From contig NC_058045.1 in assembly GCF_020085105.1 (NCBI RefSeq), forward strand, positions 3,851,333-3,915,332: a DNA stretch of 64,000 nucleotides, written 5' to 3'. The notes beneath the pieces were generated by a model. That model was not told where the DNA came from, made no database searches, and saw nothing but the letters and a program-made list of their open reading frames with translations. Positions 18,732 to 36,271 of the stretch are shown here, piece by piece; the first letter of the stretch is position 1, and each line of letters opens with the position of its first letter. A program made the position numbers and the translations under genes. The stretch comes from Siniperca chuatsi. Taxonomy: Eukaryota > Chordata > Actinopteri > Centrarchiformes > Sinipercidae.

Positions 18732-21505
18732 ATGGATAACGCAAGAGCCAGGAAGAAACACCAGCAGAAGATAATAATCGGCAACATGAAGAGGAAAAGA
18801 ATGGACAACCACAGCGAACTACTGGATTCAAATAAAGTGGTCAAAAAAGCTAAATCGAGCAACAAAAACCAGGAAAGTCAAAGCACTCTGAACTCTGAAA
18901 ACAAGAGCACTGATGTATCTAAACCTGGACTCTCTGTGTCTGAGCCTAAAGCTTCTGACCACCACAGTTTAGTCACAGCCCTCAGCAACAGCTGGGAGGT
19001 GGACAGTGGTTTCGCCTCGGAGGCCAGTCCTCCGGCCAGTGGTCGGAGTTCACCATGCCTCAGCTCGTGCCCGACCACAGTGGTGGCGTTGGACTGTGAG
19101 ATGGTGGGGACGGGGCCTGGCGGGCGCTGCAGTGAGCTGGCACGCTGCAGCATCCTGGACTATCATGGCAACATATTGTATGATAAATATGTCCGACCGT
19201 GTCAGCCCGTCACAGACTACAGGACTCGCTGGAGTGGTATCAGGAGGCATCACCTGCACAATGCCACCCCCTTCACTCAGGCTAGGGAGGAGGTGAGGCC
19301 CGCTTTGCTTTTGGATCTGAAATCTACTGACTGATTCTCTTATCTCCTCTCTAAATATTTTTGTTTTTACGAAGTGTACAATGAATAAGTCTGCATAGCC
19401 AGTGAATATAAATAGATAATGTCTGACGTTGGGTGAAGGCGTAGTTAGGTAGTTTATTGACTTAGATATCACAATACAAACATAAAATGACTGAACAGTG
19501 AGGTATTGTCTAGAAAAACTGAAGCTGTAGTGCAGGTTAAATGGGTAGCACAGGAAAGTACAAATCCAGCTCCTCCTGAGGAGGAGTCTGGGAAATATTG
19601 GCTGTGTTTAAGATACCTTCTGTGCTGTCTATAAAATTTAAATCATACATAAGGCTCCATTATATACATGTCAAAGTGGATTGAACTGTCAAGTCCGTCA
19701 GCGTCAAAACTGTCCTGTTTAAACCAAATACGCCCTCAGCCCAACTGACACGCCAAATTATTCATGATCAGTAACGCCAGGTAAATTTACATTTGTCCTC
19801 TTCTGCACTTGCATTGCTTCTCTCCTGTAGATCTTCAGTATACTTGAGGGCAAAGTGGTCGTTGGCCACGCCATCTACAACGACTTTGAGGCGTTGGACA
19901 TGCTCCATCCAGGTCACATGGTCAGGGACACCTGTACGACACGTCTCCTCAGCCGGTTGGCTGGTTTCCCCCGCGAACGCTGTCCCTCCCTCAAAATCTT
20001 GGCCAATAAGCTGCTGAACAGGAGGATACAGGTGAGACTTCATGAGAGACTTCATGCACTGTAAATATGTGATTTTATTTCTACAAGAAATGGAAAACTA
20101 TTTTTTATCCAGTTAAATTTGCATATCCCCATATTATCTCGCATATTATTTACTTAATGATAAGGTTTTCATTGAAACTACTAAAAGGTACCTCAATCAT
20201 GTGCATTAAGATTTCTTGCCTACTTGAACTGTTAGAGCGTATGATCCAAGTTGTAAAGAAAATGTTTCTAACTAAAACACTTGTAAAGAGAGATTTGTAT
20301 TGGTTCTCACATGCTCTCATGCAATTATTTTGTTTTGCTGGTGTATTTATCTTATTCTTACCAGTAATGGATCAAAAACAGGCTGTGCAGTACATCAAAG
20401 AGCTTTATAACAGAAATATGTAACAGAGATGTAAGGATTTGGTGTCCCTCAGAATCAAACAGAAGGGACTCTGTTCAGTCAAATATTTTCCACTGACAAC
20501 AGCCTCAGCAGACCACAGAAAGCTTCCGTGACAAGTCATGGACTCATGAACCAGTTGCTCAGTGAGCCATAAGCCATTATGTCTGCTTTTGTTGAAGGCA
20601 ACAAGTGTACGCTCCTCCTGGGTAAAGGAGAAGCATTTAGGGGGGAAATTTAATATCTGAAAATGAAGAGTAAGTTTAAGGTAAAGTGGATGCTGAAACC
20701 CAACTGACACATTGTCATGGCCAGAATCATAGAGCGATATTATCCAATCAGATATATTTGTATCAACGCATATCGGCTGATAAGTAACAAGTCATTTCAG
20801 TACATAAAAACAAAAGGCATATGTGATGTAATTAAGAAAGTGTCACCGTGATGTTTGTCCATCAGAAAGCACTGACAAGTTTATTTTTCAACTGTGATGC
20901 GCTGCTCAGTACATATCTTGGTCACAGTTCTTAAATAACCACATTAGAAATTCCTATCAAAAAAAATTTGTATTAAAAAACAAATATTGGCAGTTTGCCG
21001 CCTGTTACAATTGGAGTTCTGTCCTGCTTGTGATTTTTGCCTTTTGCTTTTGATGATTCAGCACACTTCCACACATCTGGCAGAGCATGTTATTTATACT
21101 ATCAATTTAACTTTCATGTTGCAATATTGGTATCGGCCTCAAAAATCCAGTATTGGTCGTGCTGTAGTTGGTACACAATTTGATTATAATGATTATATGT
21201 ACATGTGACTACATTGTAGTTGGTATTTTTATAGTCTGCTCCCAGTAAGAGTGCAGTTTGATTTGTTGTTAACCATGCTGCCGTGTCTGTGTTTCCCTGC
21301 CCAGGTGGGGAGGAGGGGTCACTGTTCGCTGGAGGACGCTCAGGCCGCTCTCGACCTCTACAAGCTGGTGGAGGGCGAGTGGGAGCAGGAGCTGCAGAAC
21401 AAGCTGAGGGGGGACGACGCCCCACACGAGCCAAGCTTCGCCTCCTCAAACCACTACATGCAGGACGAGTACTGGCCAGATGATGTCATAGCTGACAGCC
21501 AATGA
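18732..21505 (+). CDS. aen: Apoptosis-enhancing nuclease (ISG20L1), 3 coding exons
   Basis: DEDDh 3'-5' exonuclease of the nucleus and nucleolus; the mammalian orthologue is induced by p53 and degrades DNA and RNA during apoptosis. Exons 18732-19292, 19831-20031 and 21305-21505 (561, 201, 201 nt; all phase 0) give 320 aa, close to human. Residues 1-115 are basic, then Ser-rich and low in complexity, with KRKR near 20-23 suited to nuclear import. Exo I reads [12 protein letters not shown] (Asp121, Glu123), Exo [16 protein letters not shown] (Asp205), Exo [12 protein letters not shown] (His260, Asp265): the catalytic set is complete. The C-terminal [10 protein letters not shown] matches the AEN ending and separates it from ISG20 and ISG20L2. 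The ATG has G at +4 but C at -3; an in-frame ATG at codon 19 is an alternative start. Confidence 0.94.
20725..21165. repeat. TATCGG-family repeat, copy B (aen intron 2)
   Basis: Shares with 15011-15412 the modules tatcggctgataagtaacaag, gtccatcagaaagcactgac and ggtatcggcctcaaaaatcc in the same order. It fills about a third of the last aen intron. Confidence 0.7.
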
Positions 21506-22457
21506 GAGGAGAGTGTTCATTACATGTGTGGGAAATACCTCAACAGATCCCTATTACATGGTGATGTACAGTACACAGTCGGAGCAGGTTCAGATAACTA
21601 AATAATGTGAATGAAAAACATCTTGACAGTATAGCAAGTATGGGTGAAAAGTAATTAGAGAAGTAAATCCAAAATGGGTCAGTTTGGGGGGTAATGTGAC
21701 AAGATTATCTGCATTGTCTCATATAAGAAGATGTACTGTATCACTTTGGGGAAAATAACTATTGAATGGAAACACTAATTTATTACTTTTAAACATGTTA
21801 AACATGTTTGGAGTTCCTAACAGCATATTTGTTGCTGTGATACCAGATATTTGCCAGCAGTTGTTAGTTGTCAAGTTGGTTGTCACAGACTTGATTATGT
21901 TTATAGTGTGATAAGTGTTGGTGTTCTTAAAAGTTTGGGGTTATTAACTTATGATATGCAGAGTTTGGAGTTCTCTTAACAGTATCTGATCTTACTTGAA
22001 AGGTAAAGGTTTAACTTTTAATAGGACATGAGACTTATGTTAGGCCACAGACACAGCTATTGTGGAAAACACAACTGTATTTTTCAGATGTTAGTTTTTT
22101 CAAATGTCTGTTCACATGAGAACATGAAAAATACTCAAGTGGCTGCTTTGAGCATGCTCAAAAGTGGCAGCTTTTAAAATGTTTTTCACTCTCTATAAGG
22201 CAAAAGAGAAACACATTTTTAAGAACTAAACCTGGGGCAACAAGTTTAAACTGTCGCAGTTTCATGTTTAAACTGTTGCAGTTACCTCCATGTATATGTG
22301 GCCTTAAGTGTTTTATATTGGAACAATCGTGTTGTGGTATCTCATTACTTCTCATTGTAAGCTGCTCTTTAATGTCCCAATGAAATGGCATCATGTTAAA
22401 ATGAAACACTTTCACTTTGAGTGAATGTGACAACACCATGAAAACACAATGAGACAT

Positions 22458-22463
22458 ATTAAA
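22458..22463 (+). terminator. aen: Candidate aen polyadenylation signal
   Basis: ATTAAA, the commonest variant hexamer, about 950 bp after the stop codon, followed by a T/G-rich stretch (gtttgtctttatagttgtgcctctttt). No canonical AATAAA was noticed earlier in the 3'UTR. Confidence 0.45.
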
Positions 22464-23584
22464 AATGTTTGTCTTTATAGTTGTGCCTCTTTTATGTCAC
22501 TTTAAAAGTCTTGGATAATTACGTTATGTGTCGTGCTATTTGCAGAGGAAAAGCTCCAGCTACGGTTTCATGGTCGTCCTACTTGATCCAGTGCCAGATC
22601 AGCATTAACAGCAGCATTGTTAGCAGCAGTAGCATTAACGGATGAAACCACGGCTCTGTTAGTGTTGGGAAACGTTTTCAGGATCATCCAGACCAGCTAG
22701 TCAGAGTCTGTCACAAACACTGGATCAAGTTACAAAATCCACTGCGGTAAAGGTGGGCTGACCCCAAAAAGCAGAGAATGTTTAACACAACACTACAGTG
22801 GGAAGATATGTAGTCAAACAACAGCACCATGTTCACTTTTAACGGTTATGGTTTTTGTTCTCTCCCAGCATTCCCAATTAAATCCCAGTGACTGAAAAAC
22901 TTAGATCCATGTGAGACATTGAGCTGAAATGCTGCACAGCTTTATGTGGTTGTTTTCCATTAGTTTACATGTCAGCATGACAGTAGATTATGATGCATTG
23001 TAGTATATAATTTCACTTACATTAACTAAACATCAAAAACAGTGAGCGGCAGGTGGAGCTGTACATTTTATGCTCCATGGCTCTCTAAATGGCTTTGTCC
23101 TTGTGCCTCAGCTTCTTTCTCACTCAAACTCACTCAAACCCATGAGCGTGCGCACACACACACACACTCTTAAAGCCTGAACTTGGCCCCACAGCTCAGG
23201 CTATAGGGGAGAGAACAGAGAGTAGCATTGTTGACCAATTCCATCTAATTTTATTCCCCAAATCGCTTTATTGAGCAGATCAGGCCTGATTTAAAAGATT
23301 ACTAGTCGGCTGCCTGCTCCTTCATCGCTGCATCTGGAGGAAAACGTGTGTTGGTGACGTTAGCACTACCAGGGTCAGAGAGAGGAAAGTGGCTGATTTC
23401 CAAACATCAACCACACAAAAGAACAACCGGCTGCAGCAATGTGTCCACAGACAGTTGAATGTACAGAAACCCGCCTGGAGAGGCAAGTAAAGAGGCAAAC
23501 ATCAACAGGGCCTCACATTAAGGATATAAGTGAAGTTTACAGAAATTAGATGGTTGTTTTAAATTAACTACTAAACCCGGGGCT

Positions 23585-23665
23585 GTTCTGGTGGCCTGGG
23601 AGTTTGGGATGCTGGCAATGGGGTTGTGGTGTCCCCAGTTCAGGTCCAGTTGGGTACCTTTGTTG
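23585..23665 (+). repeat. tRNA-derived SINE-like segment
   Basis: An A-box-like tggcctgggag and, about 40 bases on, a B-box-like agttcaggtcc, framed by gggatgctgg and gtccagttggg. It aligns by eye with the reverse complement of 49666-49747, with the same order of blocks. It is diverged and unlikely to be transcribed as a tRNA. Confidence 0.5.
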
Positions 23666-24709
23666 CAAAGAAGAATTTACAGCATTTATTTGGGCCTGAA
23701 AGGGCCTAAAAGGTGCTATGCTGATGGAGGGCCCCAACATGTTTGGACTAAAATTCATTTTGTGGTTCTCTTGCACACTGAAAAACATTTTGTTTAACAG
23801 TTTTGAGCTGAAGCCAGGTGTTTAAAATACAGTATGCAAACCCACAAGCAAATGACAATTTTTCAGATATACAGACACACCATCATCTTAGACAAGACTT
23901 AAAGGACCGACATTTGTGTAGGTTTTTCCTTTGCCAACTTAAACAAAATTGTCCACTCTAGAAATACTTTAAAATAGGATCTAATGAATCTAATGACGAG
24001 AATATGTTCATGATGATCAGTGGCACCTGACCACCATGATTGCAGGATGTGTTTGAGGGTTACTTGGTAAATTATTGCACAAAGGTGTATTTGAACTGTG
24101 AATGGATAGGCACTGATGTCAGTTACAGATGAAACAACAGGAAGTAAATGGAGGCCTCTCCTCGTACACATACATACCCGTTAAGCCCCTGCTAATGTTT
24201 CCACTGTTCTTGAAAAAGAAATCTTAAAATCAAAGGTTGTAGACTTTTCTTAACCTGTTGAGGGACAGTCCTAAGCAAAACCATAGCAATTACTATGATT
24301 ACAGTATCCTGTTGTATTTACTGTCCAGTGGCTCTTTGTTAATTTGTTTTCACACCTCTCTGCTGCTTAATTACTTGAGATTAAACTAGAGATTTTTTAC
24401 TCAATCGCACTCAGTTGCGATTAGACGTAAAGACTGAGTGCTCACAGAATTGATCACATTATATAGACCTTTGCTTTCAGCTCCTAATGCTCGCAATAGC
24501 ACATGCTCAGCAACACAACTATCAAGGTGACTGGCAAGTGCACGGTGTCATTATGTTCTGTGTGCTGAGCTATAATGTGTATGTGAGAACTAATCTGATC
24601 ACGGGGATTTGTGTATAGTTTTGGGTCCGTGTTTACTGATATGAATGCACGTAAGTCTAAATCCAAAATCTTGTGGCAGAAGGCGGTGGTTGTGGGGTGG
24701 CAGGGTAGG

Positions 24710-24885
24710 ATTGCAACTAACGATTATTTTCTTTGAGATATTCAATTTACAACAATATAAAACAGAGAAAAGCAGCAAATCCTCAAATGTTTTGCTTGAA
24801 AGCCTGGAACAATTAATTGATTATCAAATAGTTGCTGATTAGTTTTCTGACGATCGACTAATTGATTAATTGACCAGTTGCTGAA
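24710..24885. repeat. Dispersed MITE-like repeat, copy 4 (truncated)
   Basis: Starts attgcaactaacgattattttc and ends gatcgactaattgattaattg; the centre of the family is deleted. Confidence 0.7.
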
Positions 24886-25639
24886 TGAATTTAAGCCTGT
24901 TCATGTTGCAAAAATGAGAGCATATGGACTCTGCATGAAACCTGATGGCAGCTACAGACAGAGTTTATGCATAGTTTGTTAGATGTATATATTGTATAAC
25001 ATTTGTTGTTACAAGGGTACGTTTTTGCCTGTTGTTCTATCACCACAGTATCTCAAAAACCTAGACAGATATTTGGGGGATTAGATTTAGCTGCTAATCA
25101 GGATCTGGGATTGTCTAAGTGATGAATATTGATTTTAGTCCCATATAGAGACAGAGACTATATTTTAAACCCCAGCCGTTTGTTTGCAGAGTAAAGAAAT
25201 CAACAAATTAAAGAAAGTCAGTCCTATTGACAGAAGGGTGTATCCGTTGCCATTGAGATAATATTGCTGCTGCTCCCGTTAGAAATGTCACAAACATTAG
25301 AACCAGACTGAACTTCCATTCAACATCATGCCTTTAAACATGTGAAATAGACCATTCGAATACAGGCTCTCTTCTCACCCAAGTGATCACATTACTGAAA
25401 TCAAACTGGGAATCAGCAGTCACAATGGTCACTTTTCACTCCATCCAAGTCTCCTTGGAATGCAATCAAATCCCTCCACAACCCCTAAAACCACGTCTTA
25501 CCTAATGTGTGTGCTCAACATTACATCATCCAAAATGTGCACTGGCCTTGCCTGTAATCATGGGAGCACCTCCACCATTGGCCAAACACCCTCACCATCA
25601 CTTCCTCCCTCCTCCCGCTTCTTACCACCCTCTGCCACT

Positions 25640-25786
25640 TTTATGCTGATTAAAAAGAAAAAGAAATCTGTCGGATGTAATCTGGTGTGACGCCACTAAT
25701 CCCAACGCTACAAATCATAGGTCTCGTCCACCTCGCTCCCCACAGAGCCCTGTGACTTCCTGCCAGCAACTTCACATCTGCCTCAG
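25640..25786 (+). promoter_or_regulatory. rlbp1: Predicted rlbp1 promoter and non-coding first exon
   Basis: CTAATCC at 25696-25702 and TAATCT at 25678-25683 match CRX/OTX sites, and GATTA at 25648-25652 is a third in reverse. A strong donor (CCTCAG|GTAAGA, 25786/25787) follows and would splice to the acceptor ending at 27164. RLBP1 is expressed in retinal pigment epithelium and Müller glia, and OTX2/CRX-type control of retinal genes is established. The exon and promoter placement here is inferred from these signals. Confidence 0.4.
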
Positions 25787-26426
25787 GTAAGACTCGGCCT
25801 CCTCTACTGATGTGCCACTTCACGCTCTTTTCTTCCTCGGATTCTGTGCAACTCTGCAGCTCTTCTGGGTCCCGCTGTAGTTCAACTGATGTTAATGGAG
25901 CAGTGATTTTGACCAGAGACATTGATGTTCTCTTATGAAGTGGCATGAAATAAAAAAAAAGGATATTAGGCTTTGACTCCCAAACAAACTTTTCTCATAT
26001 AATATTTTGAGGTATTTAAGTGCTAAATCTAATGTGAATCTAAGTGAAGACTTGTTGTTGTTCATATCTTGCTCAGTAGATGCATCATGGGACTAATAAC
26101 ACAAGCAAGGTTCAGAGCTGCATTCCCACTGTGAGCAACAAGTGAGCAAGTGCTCATGGTACTGCAGCTTTGGATTGGAAGTGTCTGCTGAGTGGCATTA
26201 TGTTATAATACAAAGATATCTGTAAATGTGATGCAGTGGTCTTTAGAAATATGTTACAGAGACACAGTAGAGCAGGTGGGCCGTCGTTTCTTTCCTCCAA
26301 CCCTCTGCCTCCAAAATTTCAATGTCTAGGAAACTGACTAACTTATATTCAATATAAGGACATGGAGTAGCAATTTATTTGAGTTTTTCCACTCAAAGTG
26401 TTTAAGTGTATTTTAAATTAAGCCAG

Positions 26427-26748
26427 GACTGCAACTAACAATTTTCATTATTGATTAATCTGCTGGTTATTTCATCAATGAATAATTTTGGTCTATGAAA
26501 TGAGTTTATTGTAGTGAATATATTTAAATATGTCATCCAATTTTTTGAAGTCCAAGGTGACGTCTTCACATTGCTTGTTTTGTTTGAGCCATTGTCTAAA
26601 ACCCAAAGATATTAAATTTGCTGTCACATATCCGAACAAATGAGAGGCTAGAGCTCGGTTGTGTTTTGTATTTTTACTTGAGAAATTATTAATCGATTAT
26701 CAAAATAGATCAATTGTCTGTCAGTCGATTAACCAATTAGCATTAGAA
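26427..26748. repeat. Dispersed MITE-like repeat, copy 5
   Basis: Full-length copy: gcaactaacaattttcatta start, the ccaaggtgacgtcttcacattgc block, then ttatcaaaatagat and a tcagtcgattaacc end. It lies in the predicted rlbp1 5'UTR intron. Confidence 0.8.
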
Positions 26749-27196
26749 CAACAGGATACTGCATATGCTACAACACACTCTGAGAAAAAAAAAGTTTTAA
26801 ACTTTAAATCTAGTTAATGGGAGATTTACAGTAAGGGAACATTCAGGTTTATGTTGATTGATTTTACAAATTATACAAACTGAACATTTATGATTATACA
26901 GAATTTATCAACATGGTCCTAAAGAGTTTAAACCTTGAACAAAACAAATGTGAGCATGTTGATTATGAAACCAAAAGACTCTCGACCTTAAATCTCCTGA
27001 TAAATCATCCAGGAATGGGCAAGTGCTAAATATAGCCGAATCAAGGTACCCTGTGATAGCAGAGAGGGTGGGATGAAGAGGGATTAATGTGGAGTACAGA
27101 GTGTCAATTGTTTTTTTTTACTGAGATTCATGTGAATCACAAATTACCTTTCATTTTCTTCCAGACAGTACGAAGCTGATATAAAGAGCAGAAGAT

Positions 27197-32189
<4,993 letters not shown>

Positions 32190-32290
32190 ACATCCTCCCT
32201 CCCTTTGCCAACCAGGCGAAGAGCCATTATATATTACAAACCCCACAGACAGTGGAGACTCAAAGCCCAATCTAGCTGTGTGGTTGTAGG

Positions 32291-32296
32291 AATAAA
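32291..32296 (+). terminator. rlbp1: rlbp1 polyadenylation signal
   Basis: AATAAA about 100 bp after the stop codon, implying a short 3'UTR. Confidence 0.7.
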
Positions 32297-32309
32297 GTTA
32301 TGAATGAAA

Positions 32310-35300
32310 GTGTGTGAGAAGTTCAAGTGATGTTGTTTTCCAGAGTTCCTGAGAAAGCAGTCGTGTCTAGTCAATGAGACCCTCAATCATTATTCCACTC
32401 CACAGTATTCTGCATAACAGAATGCATATACTTTACACTTTTGCAGATTGTTTTCCAAAGCATAGCATATGTATTAAGACTTTAAGACTGCTTTTCTACC
32501 TTCCAGGAAACCACTGACTTCATTTCACACCAGTATAGTTTGAAAATCAACCTTCTTAGTCTGAAGACTGGCTTGAAATAGGCAATTCATCACAATGAAC
32601 ATTCAGGTGCCTTTATTTTTTTTTTGCCAAATTTAGTTTTTTTGGGGGGGCAGGTGCTGTTTTGACGCTTCCTTGTTGGTGTGTTCAAAGAATCTCTGAT
32701 ATTCAAGATCAAGATCCATTTATTACACAGAAAGACCAAATTCACTATATTCTTTTCAACGTCCATAAGATCTTAGAGTTTGTTTGAAAGTCTCCAAACA
32801 AGGAAACGTTTTCACAACTGCATTACTGTAGCTGATCAAAAACTAACGGTGACCATATGTCCACAGTGGTGGATTACCTATCTTAAGCAGATATAAAGGC
32901 TTTGCAAGTTGATTTTCACTCCAAATGAATGGAAGCCAGTGGCTGTCCCGGAGGCAGTATTTAATCTAAAATGGCATGGTTTGGGAAATATTCAGCGTTA
33001 CAGTAAAGCATACATAACTTGTAGTTAATGGGCGAAAAATGCAAAAGCACCAGTATGATTCTTGGAGCATTCAGATACATTTAAGTCTTTTAATGTAATT
33101 TCATGAAGGAAAAATTGATAAAAAATATTAATTCAAAACACACAGGCTGACCCATGTTAAGCCAAATGAGAGTGCTTGCCGCCTGGCTTTGAACAAGAGA
33201 TTTTCTGTCTCTCATCTCTGTTAAGTTGTGCTTTGTTTGGACCATAATTCACCCACACAGCTTGATTTAACACAGGCAGGCCCCAGCTTTCTCAGTCTCC
33301 ACCCTCTGGCCCCCATCTATCCTCGAAGTACAAGGCTGATATTCCAACAAGTGCCTGTCTCTCCTGTGTTTTTTAGATTGTTCTTCAATATGAATATCAT
33401 TAAGTTTTACCCATTGTGCTACCTGGTGCACCAAGAAGAATGTCAATAAATGTACAATAAACTGTATATAAATATAAATTGTAGTCTTTGCATCAATTTC
33501 CAAATCTAAACAAGACTAAGAGTCAACAGCCGTGCTAGCAGTTCTGTGAAGCTGTACACACACAGCGGTGCTTTGAGCTAAATGCTAACATGCTAATGTT
33601 AAGCAGGTATGTTTACCATGTTCACCATCTTCATTTAGCATGTTAGCATGCTAACATGTGCTAATTAGCACTAAACATAAACTACAGCTAAGGTTGATGG
33701 GAATGTCATTGGCTTTTGACCATATACACCTGTAAAACTAAAGTATTTAGAAAATGAAAATTTTGACCAGATGGTGGGACTGGATGAAAAGTTAAGGGAT
33801 AATTAAAGTTATTACAATTCATTATGAGGGGAACATGAATGTGTATACCAAATTTAATTGCAGCCCACCCAACAGCTTTTGAAACATTTCACTCAAAGCC
33901 ATGTCAACCTCATGACTTTTCCTCTAGCGCCACACTTGAAAAATCAGGGGAACTCCAAAGTCTGTACGATTCGTCCTCTGGGGACCATAAATGTTTGTAC
34001 AAAATTTCATGGCAATCCATCCAGTGGTTCTTGAGATATTTCAGTCATGCCGGCAGCATGGCTAGAAAAGGAAAACCTTGAATAGATTACAATAAACAGA
34101 CAAAACAATCTATGTGAAAAATATTTATTAATCGGTGAGTTCAAATATGACTAAAAAGTCATGGCTGTGCACCACATCAGAACAAAACACATTATGAATG
34201 CTGACACATATTATAGTGCCAAAAAGAACAATAGAAGCTGTCAAGGCAGTAAAGTGCAGGCAAAAGAGTCCATATCTCAAACTGTCAGGACATATTGCAC
34301 ATACAGACAGTAGTGGTGCTGTTGCAGGTTATATTCAGCTTTTAAAGGGCAGATAGATAATTAAAGTTCATTAAATCTGATGGTTGAAATGTTGATTAAT
34401 AAGACAGGCATGAGCTTGGGTGGAGTCCACTGCATTTACAGAGTCTGACAGGATGTTACTCACAGGAAACTGTGACTAATATCATACATTCACATCATAG
34501 GCACTTAGAAATGGAAAAAGGCCCAGAATAAACCACAGAAAACAAAAATGCACTGTATCATGAGGTACGTTTTGTGTGTTTTTCATATCTTCTGTGTTTT
34601 AATGTAACACACATTTTCACTGTCTTTACTCCTCTGTTCACTGTATTTATTTATTTGTTTTATGTGGCAAACTCCACCCATCCAGTACAGTATGTAGCAA
34701 TAAGCAGCTTAAAACAAACCCCCCAAAACTTTGGTCACTTATGAAACATATTAATTAGATCTTGTTCAAAGTAATGTCTAATATGAGACTTCTACTGCTT
34801 TTGAGCCAAAGCTGTGCGCCTTTTTTAGGCAGGCCAAAAGTTGACCTACTTTTTATTGAAAAGTGAAAAGTCCTTTGGTCCATTTGTTTGGTAAGTGCAT
34901 AAATTGAGAGTCCACAACTGGATTTCTTATTTAATACACTTACTGTTATATTTGTGTCCCATTTACACAATCTCTTCTCTCCTTTCTGTTGAAAGTGTTT
35001 AGAAACACAGTTTGACCCAGCTCTCTCCTGAAAAGCCCTTCAGTCATGTATAGGTTTTCAGTACCTAGTGTCCTGGATTGTACAATTCTAAAATGACCTT
35101 TTCTGTGGTAATAACCAGAGTTAACAGCAGCATTTACGGAATTAAACTGCCTGACCATCCTCATGCTATGGCAGTGGACGCATTATAGTAATAACCGGTG
35201 TTACCTGCTGGTTTTAAGGTACTGTGGAGCAATACATGGAATGGGACAAGCTGACCTGGATCAGTACAATGTGTGGAGTACAATGTTAACACTACTTTGT

Positions 35301-36271
35301 ATAAAGTGCCCATATTTCCATTCAACAACACAGAAAGGAGTGTTCGAAAAACGTCATTAAATCAAAGATAACAATTTCTGTCTGTGTTTTTATAACCCTT
35401 AAACCCCTTTGATGGAAACAAACAAGATCACATTAAATCATATTAAGGAAATTAGAAGCACAGTTTGAATGAACAGGAGAGATGTTATGTTGAGCCTTAA
35501 CAACAGCTGGAAATCACCACTGTAAACCATAAATCATGTTATACTGCTGCTTTCAGAGGTAGCTCATGAGAAGCCAGAAACCAAATCTGTTGCAGATTCA
35601 CATTTATATTAAGGCACTTCAATCTGGTCGTGAACTTCTGAAAGATTTTTCAAATAGGTAACCATAATACTCTTCAATATATAACTGATGTGGGTCATCA
35701 GGTATATTTTTAAATATATTATGGTTATGGTTTTAAGGCTTCAGACAATGTGTCCTTTACACTGATCATTTTCCAGTTTTTATAATGATTTAATTTATAC
35801 TAGATGTTTAATTTGTATGTAAGCCGATTTATGAATATTTGAGTATCTAGGAACGTTTTCAGTAGTAATTCATGTAGAAAAATACACTTTTCTTTCTACA
35901 CGCACGTCAAAGGTCACCCTGCTCTATCACCCTACTGTCCAGACTCAAGAAGCAGCAGCTGCCAAAAACCAGCAGAGGGTGAACTCATGTTACACTGGAG
36001 GTTAACCGAGAACAAGAGGAAGGAACTATTTACCATGGGGTCATATTACATTTTCCAGTATTATTATCTTATGTGAGTTTCAATTTACAACCTGGTGTAC
36101 CCACTTGTACTTGGCCTGCCTTTTCTAATCCATTTTGTGATTTCCTACATTTCCCAGAATTACTTACTGAACTGTAAGGCCATTAGTACTGAAGTAGAGC
36201 ACATACAGAAGGCTGAGTATGTGTTTTTGTAGTTTTTGGTCTATTATTTTGTCTCGAGACATCTATGTATG
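32310..36271. other. Convergent space between rlbp1 and abhd2, including probable abhd2 3'UTR
   Basis: abhd2 ends at 36272 on the minus strand. Reverse-strand AATAAA hexamers (TTTATT on +) occur at 34646-34655 and 34124-34129, so a 3'UTR of 1.6-2.1 kb is plausible; long ABHD2 3'UTRs are known in mammals. The stretch 32310-34100 has repeats, including 33571-34078. No other exon recognised. Confidence 0.45.
33571..34078. repeat. Dispersed fish repeat with internal duplication
   Basis: Starts with several gctaacatgcta blocks (palindromic), then gatgggaatgtcattgg, and two tandem modules: gaggggaacatgaatgtgt...accaaatttaattgcagccc and ctctggggaccataaatgttt...acaaaatttcatggcaatcc. From memory this is a widespread percomorph repeat. 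Non-coding. Confidence 0.7.

Larger units (their letters stand above)
22470..25640. other. Intergenic DNA between aen and rlbp1
   Basis: No exon recognised. It contains a tRNA-SINE-like segment (23585-23665), a short (CA)n run near 23155, and a truncated MITE copy (24710-24885). Confidence 0.5.
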
